64,000 nucleotides of DNA from Bacteroidia bacterium (GTDB lineage Bacteria > Bacteroidota > Bacteroidia > Bacteroidales > Prolixibacteraceae). Where the stretch lies: contig JAPLDS010000020.1 of assembly GCA_026391295.1 (NCBI GenBank), positions 1 through 64,000 on the forward strand, in the 5' to 3' direction. The position numbers and the translations under genes are program-made. Under the pieces are notes generated by a model that saw only the letters and a list, made by a program, of their open reading frames with translations, did no database searches and was not told where the DNA came from. Shown here piece after piece: positions 28,254-38,109 of this stretch. How positions within the stretch are numbered: position 1 is the first letter of the stretch; each line of letters begins with the position of its first letter.

Positions 28254-29243
28254 ATGTTTAAATATATTTCCGCTTTAATCCTCTTATGTGTTGTGGTCTA
28301 TTTATCTGGGCCAGTAATGCCTGAACCCCAATTAAATAAAGTTCTTCCAGTGGTTTCTGAGCCTATTGCTGATTTTGTAAAAAATCAAGAATTAAAGGAG
28401 CATATAAAGCCGGATAATGAAGCCAAAATAATTTGGGCTAATGATACTACTCGCTCCCAGACAGAATATGTTTTATTGTATTTGCATGGTTTTTCGGCTA
28501 GTCGCCAGGAGGGTTTCCCTGTTAATGAAGATTACGCAAAGCGTTACGGTTGTAATGCTTATCTGGCAAGATTAGCAAGTCATGGATTAATCACAGATGA
28601 CCCACTGCTGGATATGACTCCTGAGAAATATTATGATTCTGCAAAGCAAGCATTGGTCATTGCCTCACATTTAGGTAAGAAAATTGTGATTATGGGCACC
28701 TCTTCGGGTGGAACTTTAGCTCTTAAATTAGCTGCTGATTTTCCTGACTTAGTCTATGCGATGATCCTCTATTCCCCAAATATTCAAATTAAACAAAAGG
28801 CGTCTATGTTATTGTCAAAGCCATGGGGATTGCAAATTGCTCGACTTAATTTTGGAGGTAAATATAGAGTAACTTCTACCGAGGCGCAGAGTGATAAGTG
28901 TAATTACTGGTATTGTAAGTATCGGGCTGAAGGACCGGTATATTTGCAACAATTAATGGATGTTACGATGGATAAGACAACCTTCTCAAAGGTTAAATGC
29001 CCTCTTTTTGTCGGCTATTATTATAAAGATGAACAAAATCAGGATGAGGTGGTCGATGTTCAAGCAGCACTTAAGATGTATGAACAGGTTGGTACCCCCA
29101 AGGATCAAAAGAGGGCACTTGCTTTTCCAAATGCTGGGGCGCATGTGATTGCATGCAAGCTTACTTCGAACAGTGTAGCTGAGGTTGCAAAATCTACCTA
29201 TGATTTTTCGGAATCAATTTTGAAGATGGTTCCACTTCGATAG
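28254..29243 (+). CDS. Alpha/beta hydrolase (carboxylesterase-like), membrane-anchored or secreted
   Basis: N-terminal hydrophobic segment; LLYLHGFSASRQEG, GTSSGG nucleophile elbow, C-terminal PNAGAHVI. Confidence 0.8.
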   Translation: MFKYISALILLCVVVYLSGPVMPEPQLNKVLPVVSEPIADFVKNQELKEHIKPDNEAKIIWANDTTRSQTEYVLLYLHGFSASRQEGFPVNEDYAKRYGCNAYLARLASHGLITDDPLLDMTPEKYYDSAKQALVIASHLGKKIVIMGTSSGGTLALKLAADFPDLVYAMILYSPNIQIKQKASMLLSKPWGLQIARLNFGGKYRVTSTEAQSDKCNYWYCKYRAEGPVYLQQLMDVTMDKTTFSKVKCPLFVGYYYKDEQNQDEVVDVQAALKMYEQVGTPKDQKRALAFPNAGAHVIACKLTSNSVAEVAKSTYDFSESILKMVPLR

Positions 29244-29249
29244 TCTTTA

Positions 29250-29594
29250 TTATAACTTGGACATGACTTCTTTTAGCTCTTTAATTGCCTGTAAGCCCTC
29301 TGTTTCAAATCGGCAGATTGTAAGGTAGTATGTGTCGGTATCTTTCTGTTTTAGAATAGATTGCTGAAGATTTTTAAGAGCTAGACCAAGATCGGTTAAG
29401 CCGACAATCTCGACAGACGACTTAACTTTATGAGCCTCTTTTGCTAAATCGGAAAATCTCTTTTCGCCTAAGTATTTATGCATGCTTTCTATTGATTGTG
29501 GAATTTGCTCAATAAAAAGTTCAATGATCTCGCGTATAGAATCAGAATCATTGTCTGTGATATTTTTTAGATAATCTAAATTCGTAAGTGGCAT
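29250..29594 (-). CDS. Orphan HPt (histidine phosphotransfer) domain protein
   Basis: 114 aa; LAKEAHKVKSSVEIVGLTDLGLALKNLQQ, the H-box AHKVKSS being typical of HPt domains. Confidence 0.85.
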   Translation of the reverse strand: MPLTNLDYLKNITDNDSDSIREIIELFIEQIPQSIESMHKYLGEKRFSDLAKEAHKVKSSVEIVGLTDLGLALKNLQQSILKQKDTDTYYLTICRFETEGLQAIKELKEVMSKL

Positions 29595-29732
29595 AATTGC
29601 TTGAATTTTAATACTTCTGAATCTTCATTTAAATATACCGCTAATTATTTAAATCAAAGTGTCATTTTTCTGCTTTTAGTCAGTTTGAAAGTTTTATTTT
29701 TACACTTTAACAAGAATTAAAATTTCTGTCCG

Positions 29733-30821
29733 ATGATTAGAACTCCATTTTTTGATATTCACAACCGTTATAACGCTAAAATCGTTTCGTTTGCAGGATT
29801 TGAAATGCCAATTGAATATACTGGTATAAAAGATGAGCATTTAACTGTCCGCAATGCTGTAGGTGTTTTTGACGTGTCGCATATGGGTGAGATCTGGGTT
29901 AAGGGATCTAATGCATTGGAGTTTTTACAAACCGCAACTTCAAATGATGTATCGGCTCTTGTCGAAGGTCAGGCACAGTATGCCTGCTTTCCAAATGGAC
30001 AGGGTGGTATTGTCGATGATTTACTGGTCTATTACTTCGAGCCCAACAACTATCTTTTAGTGGTGAATGCCTCTAATATTCAAAAGGATTACGATTGGTT
30101 AGTTTCTCAAAATACCTTCGGTGTAGAACTTGAAAATGCCTCACCTAAATTAAGTCAACTTGCTGTTCAAGGTCCTAAAGCTTTGCAAGTATTACAGAAA
30201 TTAACCGAAGTAGATTTATCTTCTATTGGCTATTATCGATTTAAAGTTGGACGCTTAGCCGATATTGATGGAGTTATAATCTCTGCCACTGGCTATACCG
30301 GTGCCGGAGGTTTCGAGCTTTATTTTGAAAATGAGTTTGCGGAGCCTATGTGGGAAGCTATTTTTGAAGCTGGTAAATCCGAGGGGATTAAACCAATTGG
30401 CTTAGGGGCTCGTGATACCTTGCGTTTAGAAATGGGCTATTGTTTGTATGGAAATGATATTGATGACACCACTTCTCCAATTTCTGCTGGCCTTGGTTGG
30501 ATAACTAAATTTATGCCATCTAAAAACTTAATAGATAAAGAGCTCTTATTGAAACATAAAAACGAGGGAGTTACTCAATCTCTGAAGGGTTTTGTAATGA
30601 TTGATCGGGGGATTCCACGACATGGTTATGAGATTGTTGATGCCCAAAGTAATGTCATTGGTGTCGTCACCTCTGGCACGCAGTCACCAGTTTTAGATCA
30701 AGGTATTGGCATGGGCTATATCGATGTGAAGCATAGTGCACTTGATACCGAGATCTATATTCTTATTCGCAGTAAACTCGTTAAAGCAAAGGTGGTCAAG
30801 ATGCCATTTATCAAAGGTTAA
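29733..30821 (+). CDS. gcvT: Glycine cleavage system aminomethyltransferase (T-protein)
   Basis: [76 protein letters not shown]. Confidence 0.95.
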   Translation: MIRTPFFDIHNRYNAKIVSFAGFEMPIEYTGIKDEHLTVRNAVGVFDVSHMGEIWVKGSNALEFLQTATSNDVSALVEGQAQYACFPNGQGGIVDDLLVYYFEPNNYLLVVNASNIQKDYDWLVSQNTFGVELENASPKLSQLAVQGPKALQVLQKLTEVDLSSIGYYRFKVGRLADIDGVIISATGYTGAGGFELYFENEFAEPMWEAIFEAGKSEGIKPIGLGARDTLRLEMGYCLYGNDIDDTTSPISAGLGWITKFMPSKNLIDKELLLKHKNEGVTQSLKGFVMIDRGIPRHGYEIVDAQSNVIGVVTSGTQSPVLDQGIGMGYIDVKHSALDTEIYILIRSKLVKAKVVKMPFIKG

Positions 30822-30874
30822 ACTTAATGTTAATTAGTTCATAACTTAGGTGGTTTTTCCTCTAGATTTGAATT

Positions 30875-30882
30875 TACTTTTG
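30875..30882 (+). promoter_or_regulatory. Candidate Bacteroidota -7 element (TACTTTTG) upstream of serC
   Basis: Match to TAnnTTTG about 115 bp upstream of serC. Confidence 0.3.
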
Positions 30883-30996
30883 TCCAAATGTGTTAAATTT
30901 GTATTTTAAATAGCGCATCTTTTTGATCTTGCTTCAATTCGTAACACTAGATTATCTTGAGCTGCATCTAATTCATATTTTTTTAAATTTTTTCAA

Positions 30997-32067
30997 ATGA
31001 AAAAGCACAATTTTTACGCAGGTCCGTCAATTCTTCCTGAGTTTACTATTCAGAAAACGGCAGAGGCAATCCTAAATTTCGCAGGAACTTCTCTTTCTGT
31101 ATTAGAAGTTTCTCATCGTAGCAAAGAGTTTATTGCGGTTATGGATCAAGCTATCGCATTAGTTAAGGAGTTACTTGAAGTCCCTGAAGGATATGAAGTG
31201 CTCTTTGTTCAAGGTGGAGCTAGTTCACAGTTCTATATGGTTCCATTTAATCTTCTTAAGACTAAAGCTGGTTATTATAACACGGGAGTCTGGGCTGCAA
31301 AGGCGTTAAAAGAGGCTAAGCTATTTGGTGAAGTCGTTGAAGTCGCTTCTTCAAAAGATAAAAATTACAACTATATTCCGAAGAATGTAACAATCCCTTC
31401 TGATCTTGATTACTTGCATATCACTTCAAACAATACCATTTATGGTACTCAGATCTATAAGGATATCGATTCTCCAGTACCTTTAGTGGCCGATATGTCT
31501 TCTGATATTTTTAGTCGTCCAATAGATATTTCAAAATACGACCTTATTTATGCTGGTGCTCAGAAGAATCTTGCACCTGCCGGCGTAACCCTTGTTATTG
31601 TTCGTAAAGAGGCACTCGGCAAGATGGATCGCCCAATCCCAACAATGATCAATTATTTGACTCATATCGAAGGTGAATCAATGTTTAATACACCACCTGT
31701 TCTTCCCGTATTTTCTGCACTTCAAACCTTAATATGGCTTAAAGAAAATGGCGGTATTAAAGCTATGGAAGCTAAGAATATTGCGAAGGCCAAGTTGTTG
31801 TATGACGAAATTGATCGTAATAAGATGTTTATTTGCCCGGTTCCAGACCCAGCCGATCGTTCTTTAATGAATGTCACCTTTGTTATGGCTCCTGGTTACG
31901 AAGAGCTTGAGAAGACTTTCTTGGCCCGAGCGAAAGAGTTAAATATTCTTGGACTTGAAGGTCATCGAAGCGTTGGCGGATTTAGAGCATCTATCTATAA
32001 TGCAATGCCTATTGAAAGTATTGCTGTATTGGTTGATGCAATGAAAGAATTTGAAACACAAAATTAA
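30997..32067 (+). CDS. serC: 3-phosphoserine/phosphohydroxythreonine aminotransferase
   Basis: [101 protein letters not shown]. Confidence 0.96.
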   Translation: MKKHNFYAGPSILPEFTIQKTAEAILNFAGTSLSVLEVSHRSKEFIAVMDQAIALVKELLEVPEGYEVLFVQGGASSQFYMVPFNLLKTKAGYYNTGVWAAKALKEAKLFGEVVEVASSKDKNYNYIPKNVTIPSDLDYLHITSNNTIYGTQIYKDIDSPVPLVADMSSDIFSRPIDISKYDLIYAGAQKNLAPAGVTLVIVRKEALGKMDRPIPTMINYLTHIEGESMFNTPPVLPVFSALQTLIWLKENGGIKAMEAKNIAKAKLLYDEIDRNKMFICPVPDPADRSLMNVTFVMAPGYEELEKTFLARAKELNILGLEGHRSVGGFRASIYNAMPIESIAVLVDAMKEFETQN

Positions 32068-32070
32068 TTT

Positions 32071-33318
32071 ATGGCTATTTTAAAACCATTTAAAGGACTT
32101 AGACCACCAGCTGATCTGGCATCTAAGGTTGCTTCACGTCCATACGATGTGCTAAATTCTGAAGAGGCTCGTGTTGAGGCTTCAGGAAATCCATATACTT
32201 TATTGCATATCATTAAGCCAGAGATCGATTTTCCATCTGGTACTGATGAGCATATCGAACCAGTTTATCTCAAAGCTTCAGAAAATTTAAATATTTGGAG
32301 AGAAAAAGGTTGGCTGGTAAAAGATGCTAAAGACTCCTTGTATATCTATGCGCAAACGATGGACGGTCGAACGCAGTATGGTATCGTAGGGTGTGCTTCA
32401 GTTGATGATTATTTGAATGGTGTTATTCGTAAACATGAGTTAACACGTAATGATAAAGAAGAAGATCGGATGAAACATGTGCGTATTACCAATGCAAACA
32501 TGGAACCGGTATTTTTTGCTTATCCGGCAGTTAAAGAATTAGACGCGATTGTTGGTGCTATCGTTGCAGATCAAAAGCCGGTATACGATTATGTTGCTGA
32601 GGATGGATTTGGTCATCATTTTTGGTTAGTAGACGATACCGCAACCATTGATAAGATCGTTAAACTTTTTGCAGCAATCCCTGCTACGTATGTGGCTGAT
32701 GGTCATCATCGTACTGCTGCAGCTGCCTTGGTTGGTAAAGAAAAAAGAGCTCAGAATTCAAATCATACCGGTGATGAAGAGTATAATTTCTTTCTTGCCG
32801 TTCATTTTCCTGATAATCAATTGAAAATTATTGATTATAATAGAACTGTTAAGGATCTAAATGGCCTTACTGTCGCTCAATTAGTAGAAAAAATTGGTGT
32901 TGATTTTGACGTTCGAAAAGTTGGAACTGCTATCTATAAACCTGAACAACTTCATACCTTTAGTATGTATGTCGAGGGTGAGTGGTATGAATTAATTACC
33001 AAAGCTGGTCGTTACAACGACAATGATCCTATTGGTGTTTTGGATGTGACCATTCTTTCAAACCTTATCCTAGATCAAATTTTGGGAATTAAAGATTTGA
33101 GAACGGATAAACGGGTTGATTTTGTTGGAGGTATTCGTGGTTTAGGAGAATTGAAAAGCAGAGTGGATTCGGGTGATATGAAAGTCGCCTTTGCTCTTTA
33201 TCCTGTGTCGATGAAACAACTTATAGATATTGCTGATTCTGGAAATATTATGCCACCTAAAACAACTTGGTTTGAGCCTAAGCTTAGATCTGGTTTGGTG
33301 GTTCATGAATTGGAATAA
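32071..33318 (+). CDS. DUF1015 family protein
   Basis: LRPPADLASKVASRPYDVLNSEEARVEASGNPYTLLHIIKPEI and YVADGHHRTAAAALVGK motifs of DUF1015. Confidence 0.9.
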   Translation: MAILKPFKGLRPPADLASKVASRPYDVLNSEEARVEASGNPYTLLHIIKPEIDFPSGTDEHIEPVYLKASENLNIWREKGWLVKDAKDSLYIYAQTMDGRTQYGIVGCASVDDYLNGVIRKHELTRNDKEEDRMKHVRITNANMEPVFFAYPAVKELDAIVGAIVADQKPVYDYVAEDGFGHHFWLVDDTATIDKIVKLFAAIPATYVADGHHRTAAAALVGKEKRAQNSNHTGDEEYNFFLAVHFPDNQLKIIDYNRTVKDLNGLTVAQLVEKIGVDFDVRKVGTAIYKPEQLHTFSMYVEGEWYELITKAGRYNDNDPIGVLDVTILSNLILDQILGIKDLRTDKRVDFVGGIRGLGELKSRVDSGDMKVAFALYPVSMKQLIDIADSGNIMPPKTTWFEPKLRSGLVVHELE

Positions 33319-33320
33319 GC

Positions 33321-33360
33321 ATCATAAAAAAAGCGACTTAATAGTCGCTTTTTTTATGAT
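33321..33360 (+). terminator. Strong terminator hairpin after DUF1015 gene; symmetric, could act on both strands
   Basis: Perfect 18-bp stem ATCATAAAAAAAGCGACT-TAAT-AGTCGCTTTTTTTATGAT. Confidence 0.9.
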
Positions 33361-33393
33361 CATATATTTTTGTCAAGGAATAAATCACTGAAT

Positions 33394-34059
33394 CTATTTC
33401 TTCACCTTTTTATTTAGCTGAAATAAATAGGCTAGCTTGACCTGTAATCCATTGCTTTGTGAAAGGGAATAGCTGTAAGTTTTGTTGCTAAAAATGTTTG
33501 GTAAACTATAAAATCCTCGTCCCTCAAGAGCAAAGGCAGTTCCATTTTTTAAATGATATTCCATTCCCATTCCAACGGTGAATAGCAAATCTATTTTAGA
33601 GTCAATCGGTTGTCCGAAAAATTCCCTATTCCCAAATCCACCGGGTTGACTTGTAGAAGGATCGCTGAATTTTTCATCTTCCGATAACTTAAATCCAATT
33701 TCAGGACCTAAGTTTAAGGTAAATCGAACAGCTTTTTTACCCAAATTAATATGGGTCATAATTGGAATTGTGATATAATTCAAACGTCGAGAATATCCAA
33801 CAGAATCTTCTTTCCAACCTTTTTGCGTCATGTTAACCTCTGCTTGAAACCCTATATGAGGCTCAGAAATTAACCGATAGACTATTCCCATAGAGTTACC
33901 AAGCAAATATGACTCTATGATATTTGGATGAAAACGAACCTTCGTAAAGGTTTCTCCTCCACTAAAACCTATGTAATGTTCAGTCTTAAAATCGTCCTTT
34001 TGTGCAAAGGTTAGTGTCGACCAACAAGTGAAAATAATTACTAGTAGGAAATTCTTCAT
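33394..34059 (-). CDS. Outer-membrane beta-barrel (PorT-like) protein
   Basis: Signal peptide MKNFLLVIIFTCWSTLTFAQ (ATG at 34059 preferred); amphipathic barrel-like pattern, GFQAEVNMTQKGWKE, PIMTHINLG. Confidence 0.75.
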   Translation of the reverse strand: MKNFLLVIIFTCWSTLTFAQKDDFKTEHYIGFSGGETFTKVRFHPNIIESYLLGNSMGIVYRLISEPHIGFQAEVNMTQKGWKEDSVGYSRRLNYITIPIMTHINLGKKAVRFTLNLGPEIGFKLSEDEKFSDPSTSQPGGFGNREFFGQPIDSKIDLLFTVGMGMEYHLKNGTAFALEGRGFYSLPNIFSNKTYSYSLSQSNGLQVKLAYLFQLNKKVKK

Positions 34060-34201
34060 TCGTGTTTTTAAAATAACAACCAAGTTTATTTCGGCATAAA
34101 GATAAAAAAAAGGATTGTCGCATTACCTTATGAAAATGTTATTTGTTGATCGTGCCTTTATCTGACTGCTTTTTTATACATTTGAAATTAAAAATAATAC
34201 A

Positions 34202-34876
34202 ATGTCTATTGCCCAAAATATAACTAAGTTTAATCAAGTGTTACCCCAAGGAGTAAAACTTGTTGCAGTTTCTAAAACGAAGAGCAATGAGGATATTATG
34301 GAGGCATACCAAGCTGGCCAGCGTATCTTTGGTGAGAATAAGGTGCAAGAGCTTTTGCAAAAATGGGAAACACTACCCAAAGATATAGAGTGGCACTTTA
34401 TTGGCCATTTGCAGTCAAATAAGGTCAAATATTTGGCCCCATTTATTAGCATGATTCATGCTGTTGACAGTGTGAAATTATTGAATGTGATTCAGGCAGA
34501 GGGTCAACGTTTGAATAGAAAAATTCCCTGTTTACTACAGTTTCATATTGCAGAAGAGGAGAGTAAGTTTGGATTTGAACCGGCTGCATTCAATCAGCTT
34601 ATCTCGACTGACGATGTGGCAATATTTGACCATATCCGATTTTCTGGTGTGATGGGTATGGCCACATTTACGGATGATGTTGAAATTGTAAATCGTGAAT
34701 TTTCAGATCTTTCTCAGCTTTATGGTAAATTGAAGTCTACCTATTTTTCTGAAGATGCTAATTTCATGGAACTCTCAATGGGTATGTCGCACGATTACCA
34801 GCAAGCTATTCAAAATGGGAGTACCATGGTACGCATTGGTAGTTCAATTTTTGGTGACCGAAACTATACCCCTTAA
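34202..34876 (+). CDS. YggS/PLPBP family pyridoxal-phosphate homeostasis protein
   Basis: LVAVSKTKSNEDIMEAYQAGQRIFGENKVQELLQKW, WHFIGHLQSNKVKYLAPF, LSMGMSHDYQQAIQNGSTMVRIGSSIFG. Confidence 0.93.
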   Translation: MSIAQNITKFNQVLPQGVKLVAVSKTKSNEDIMEAYQAGQRIFGENKVQELLQKWETLPKDIEWHFIGHLQSNKVKYLAPFISMIHAVDSVKLLNVIQAEGQRLNRKIPCLLQFHIAEEESKFGFEPAAFNQLISTDDVAIFDHIRFSGVMGMATFTDDVEIVNREFSDLSQLYGKLKSTYFSEDANFMELSMGMSHDYQQAIQNGSTMVRIGSSIFGDRNYTP

Positions 34877-34906
34877 GGATATTCCCTACTATAAAAACCT
34901 ACTTAA

Positions 34907-37900
34907 TTGAACCGAAAATTAACTATATTCTATATTTTAATCTGCCTGACTTTGAATTTAAGTGGGGCTGATCCTTTTGCCATCCATTTAAACACATCTG
35001 CTCCAGTACAATATTGTAATGATCCTGTTTTGTTAGCTAATATGTTAACAATTGATGGAAATCCGAGCTTGTCAGGAATGAAAGTTTCGATTAATCAAGG
35101 TTTTGTTCCTGATGAAGATGTATTAATTTATGAGGGTCCTCTTATGGTTTCCAGCTCAATTCCAGGTACATTAGTCCTTACTGGAGGCGTATCCGTTCAG
35201 GATTATATAGATGCGCTGCGTTTAATAAAATATAAAAACTTAAAAGCTGTCCCTACTTTAGGTACTCGAAAGATCATAATCTCTTTAAATGATGTCGATT
35301 ACCTTCCCCAGACTGGCCATTTTTATCGATTTGTTTCTAAACCACTGATGCCATGGTCTTCGGCTAGAGATGAAGCTGATGCCACAATGTATTATGGATT
35401 AAGAGGCTATTTAGCCACCATTACTAGTCAGGCAGAAAATGATTTTATTCGGTTGAAAACTGTGGGCGTTGGATGGATTGGCGCCTCTGATGCTGCGGTA
35501 GAAGGGCAGTGGCGTTGGGTTACTGGTCCGGAAGGGTTGAATGGAGGAACACTCTTTTGGGAAGGTAAAGGTTCGGGAGCGCCATTTAATAGTGCTTACT
35601 CAAATTGGAATTCTAACGAGCCTAATGATTTTGGAGGCAATGAAGATTACGCCCACATCACATTCTTTCCAAATAATCCTTTTAGTTCCTATAAATGGAA
35701 TGATCTCCCAAATGCTGGAGGCGGTGGTGATTATGTCTCCGCTGGATATCTGATTGAATTTGGAGGATATTCTGATGAGCCAGCGTTGAATTTGTCAGCA
35801 ACTGTTGACCTTCAGGTAAATACGATGTTATTTAAAACAGGTGTAATAGGGGAAATCTGTGAAGGTGAAACTATTCAGTTAAATCAGTCTGATCCGACTG
35901 CTAATTATACCTGGACGCCATCCCAATCTCTTTCGGATAGCAAAATATCCAATCCGACCGCTAAACCTAGCGCGACAACAACTTACATCGTTCAAGGTAC
36001 TCGTGGGATTTGCACAGGCAATGCAAGTTTTATGGTTCCAATACGACCAATGCCAGTCTCGTTGCTAAAGGCTGAGGAGAACATTTGTAAGGGTGCTTCA
36101 ATTACACTTGATCCAGGAGGAGCCTCTAACGATTATATTTGGAGCACTGGAGCAACATCAAGAACTATTACAGTAAATACTCAGGGTGATTATAAAGTGA
36201 CACTTTCTAGCGGAAACGGTTGTAAAAATATATCCACAACCAAGGTGATAATTAATGATTTTCCAACTATTGATTTGTCTAAGTTAAACAAATTAAGTTG
36301 TGGAGTTGGAAAGACTAACACATTAGACATTTCAACGAATGCCGCAAGTTATTCTTTGACAAGTCCGGATAATCATTTGACAATTAGTGGATTATCAGTT
36401 TCTTCATCTAGTTTAGGTGTTTTTCCAGTTGTATATACTGCAAACCATGCTTATTGTCCAACTCATGCCAATATAGATTTGTCATTTAACAAAATACCAA
36501 CTGTAAATTTTACTATCGATGATAAGACTTGTTCTGGATATAATTTGAATGTTAGTTATCTAGGTGATGCAACCTTGGCTCAGGCTAATTTTAAGTGGGA
36601 ATTTGGAGGGTCTGTCTTAGCGGATGAGGTAGGTCTAAGTACGATGGTAGTGCCTCTAGGAATAAATCGGTCGCAACGCGACTTATCCTTGACAGTTACT
36701 CAGGATGGTTGCTCAAATTCGTTTATTCAGAAAGATATAAAGGTTATTCCAAACCTTGATTTACAAGTGAAGAGTGGACTTGGTTGTGAGCCCTTTACTG
36801 CAGAATTTATTGCAAATAATACTGAGGTGGTAGTATATGATTGGACGTTTGGCGATGGGTCTCCAGTACAACGGCTAATGAATACACCCTCACATTTATA
36901 TCAAAATGCTGGTTTTTATGATGTTAATTTAAAAGTTACAACCGTAGTGGCTAGTGGAAAGGGATGTACCAATGAGATTAAGATCGATAGCATGGTTCAT
37001 GTGGCTCCTATACCTGACGTAGGCTTTTCTTTACCTGCGGATACATGTTTGAATCTAGGGATAAATAAAATTTCGTATGTAGGAAAAATAGGAGACTCAT
37101 TAGATCATTATTATTGGGATCTTTCGGTATTTGATCCTGTTGAAATTATAAAAGATCCGCTATTAACAAAAGAACCATTAAGCTTTGATCTTAAAGTACA
37201 TCCAACTCTTTCACTGGGATTAAAGGTTGTTTCTAAATTTGGATGTCAGAGCTCTACTAAATCAATAGTCTTAAAGAGAAAGCCTGATTTTTCTATTGTG
37301 GCAGATAAGGTTGCGGGTTGCACACCTTTTACCCCTGTGTTACTAGGACACATAAATGACCCGAATGATAAGATTGATTTCGGCTGGGATTTCGGCAATG
37401 GCTTAACGGGGAAAGGTAATGAGGTTACATCTAAATATGATATGCCAGATAGGAAGTATTCATTGATATTAACTGGTAAATCAACTATTACTGGATGTAG
37501 TAATACGGTCCTCGGTCCTGATTTTCTTAAGACTTTCCCGAAACCACATGCTGATTTTACAATGGATCATAAGTTAGTCTATAGTGATAAACCTGACGTT
37601 AGTTTTACCGATAATAGCACAGGCGCTTCAAGTTGGCTTTGGGATTTTGGAGATGGGTCAACTTCAATTGTCCAAAACCCAAATTATCATTTTGTAAAGA
37701 TGGGGCATCAGAAAATAATTCTTGAAGCAACAAATACAGATTTTTGTACCGATACCGTTTCAAATGTACTCCTAGTTGCATTTGACCATATATACCCGCC
37801 GAATGGGTTTTCTCCGAATGCGACTAATCTTATTGATCGGATCTTTACCTTGAACACAGATGGGATTATTCCTGCAGATTATCATTTAACAGTGCTAAGT

Positions 37901-38068
37901 CGTTGGGATGATGTTATTTTTGAGACAAAAAATGAGATTAAAGGTTGGGATGGGCGAACCATAAATGGCTCTTTTGCTCCTGCTGGCGTTTATGTGTGGG
38001 TGCTGGTGTTTACCGATTTTTTAGGCGTTCGACATAAGCAAACAGGTACTGTTGTTCTTGTTTATTAA
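34907..38068 (+). CDS. Large secreted surface protein: C-type lectin domain, PKD-like repeats, CHU_C (T9SS type B / gliding-motility-associated) C-terminus
   Basis: TTG start with signal-like NRKLTIFYILICLTLNLSGA; CTLD motifs WIGASDAAVEGQWRWVTGPEG, NSNEPND, EDYAHI, YKWNDL, GYLIEFG; YDWTFGDGS and WLWDFGDGST PKD motifs; C-terminal FSPNATNLIDRIFTL...VLSRWDDVIFE...GWDGRTINGSFAPAGVYVWVLVFTDF. Confidence 0.88.
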   Translation: MNRKLTIFYILICLTLNLSGADPFAIHLNTSAPVQYCNDPVLLANMLTIDGNPSLSGMKVSINQGFVPDEDVLIYEGPLMVSSSIPGTLVLTGGVSVQDYIDALRLIKYKNLKAVPTLGTRKIIISLNDVDYLPQTGHFYRFVSKPLMPWSSARDEADATMYYGLRGYLATITSQAENDFIRLKTVGVGWIGASDAAVEGQWRWVTGPEGLNGGTLFWEGKGSGAPFNSAYSNWNSNEPNDFGGNEDYAHITFFPNNPFSSYKWNDLPNAGGGGDYVSAGYLIEFGGYSDEPALNLSATVDLQVNTMLFKTGVIGEICEGETIQLNQSDPTANYTWTPSQSLSDSKISNPTAKPSATTTYIVQGTRGICTGNASFMVPIRPMPVSLLKAEENICKGASITLDPGGASNDYIWSTGATSRTITVNTQGDYKVTLSSGNGCKNISTTKVIINDFPTIDLSKLNKLSCGVGKTNTLDISTNAASYSLTSPDNHLTISGLSVSSSSLGVFPVVYTANHAYCPTHANIDLSFNKIPTVNFTIDDKTCSGYNLNVSYLGDATLAQANFKWEFGGSVLADEVGLSTMVVPLGINRSQRDLSLTVTQDGCSNSFIQKDIKVIPNLDLQVKSGLGCEPFTAEFIANNTEVVVYDWTFGDGSPVQRLMNTPSHLYQNAGFYDVNLKVTTVVASGKGCTNEIKIDSMVHVAPIPDVGFSLPADTCLNLGINKISYVGKIGDSLDHYYWDLSVFDPVEIIKDPLLTKEPLSFDLKVHPTLSLGLKVVSKFGCQSSTKSIVLKRKPDFSIVADKVAGCTPFTPVLLGHINDPNDKIDFGWDFGNGLTGKGNEVTSKYDMPDRKYSLILTGKSTITGCSNTVLGPDFLKTFPKPHADFTMDHKLVYSDKPDVSFTDNSTGASSWLWDFGDGSTSIVQNPNYHFVKMGHQKIILEATNTDFCTDTVSNVLLVAFDHIYPPNGFSPNATNLIDRIFTLNTDGIIPADYHLTVLSRWDDVIFETKNEIKGWDGRTINGSFAPAGVYVWVLVFTDFLGVRHKQTGTVVLVY

Positions 38069-38109
38069 TAATTTAAATTTGTTTTGCTAATTTAAATAAG
38101 TCTGTCTTC

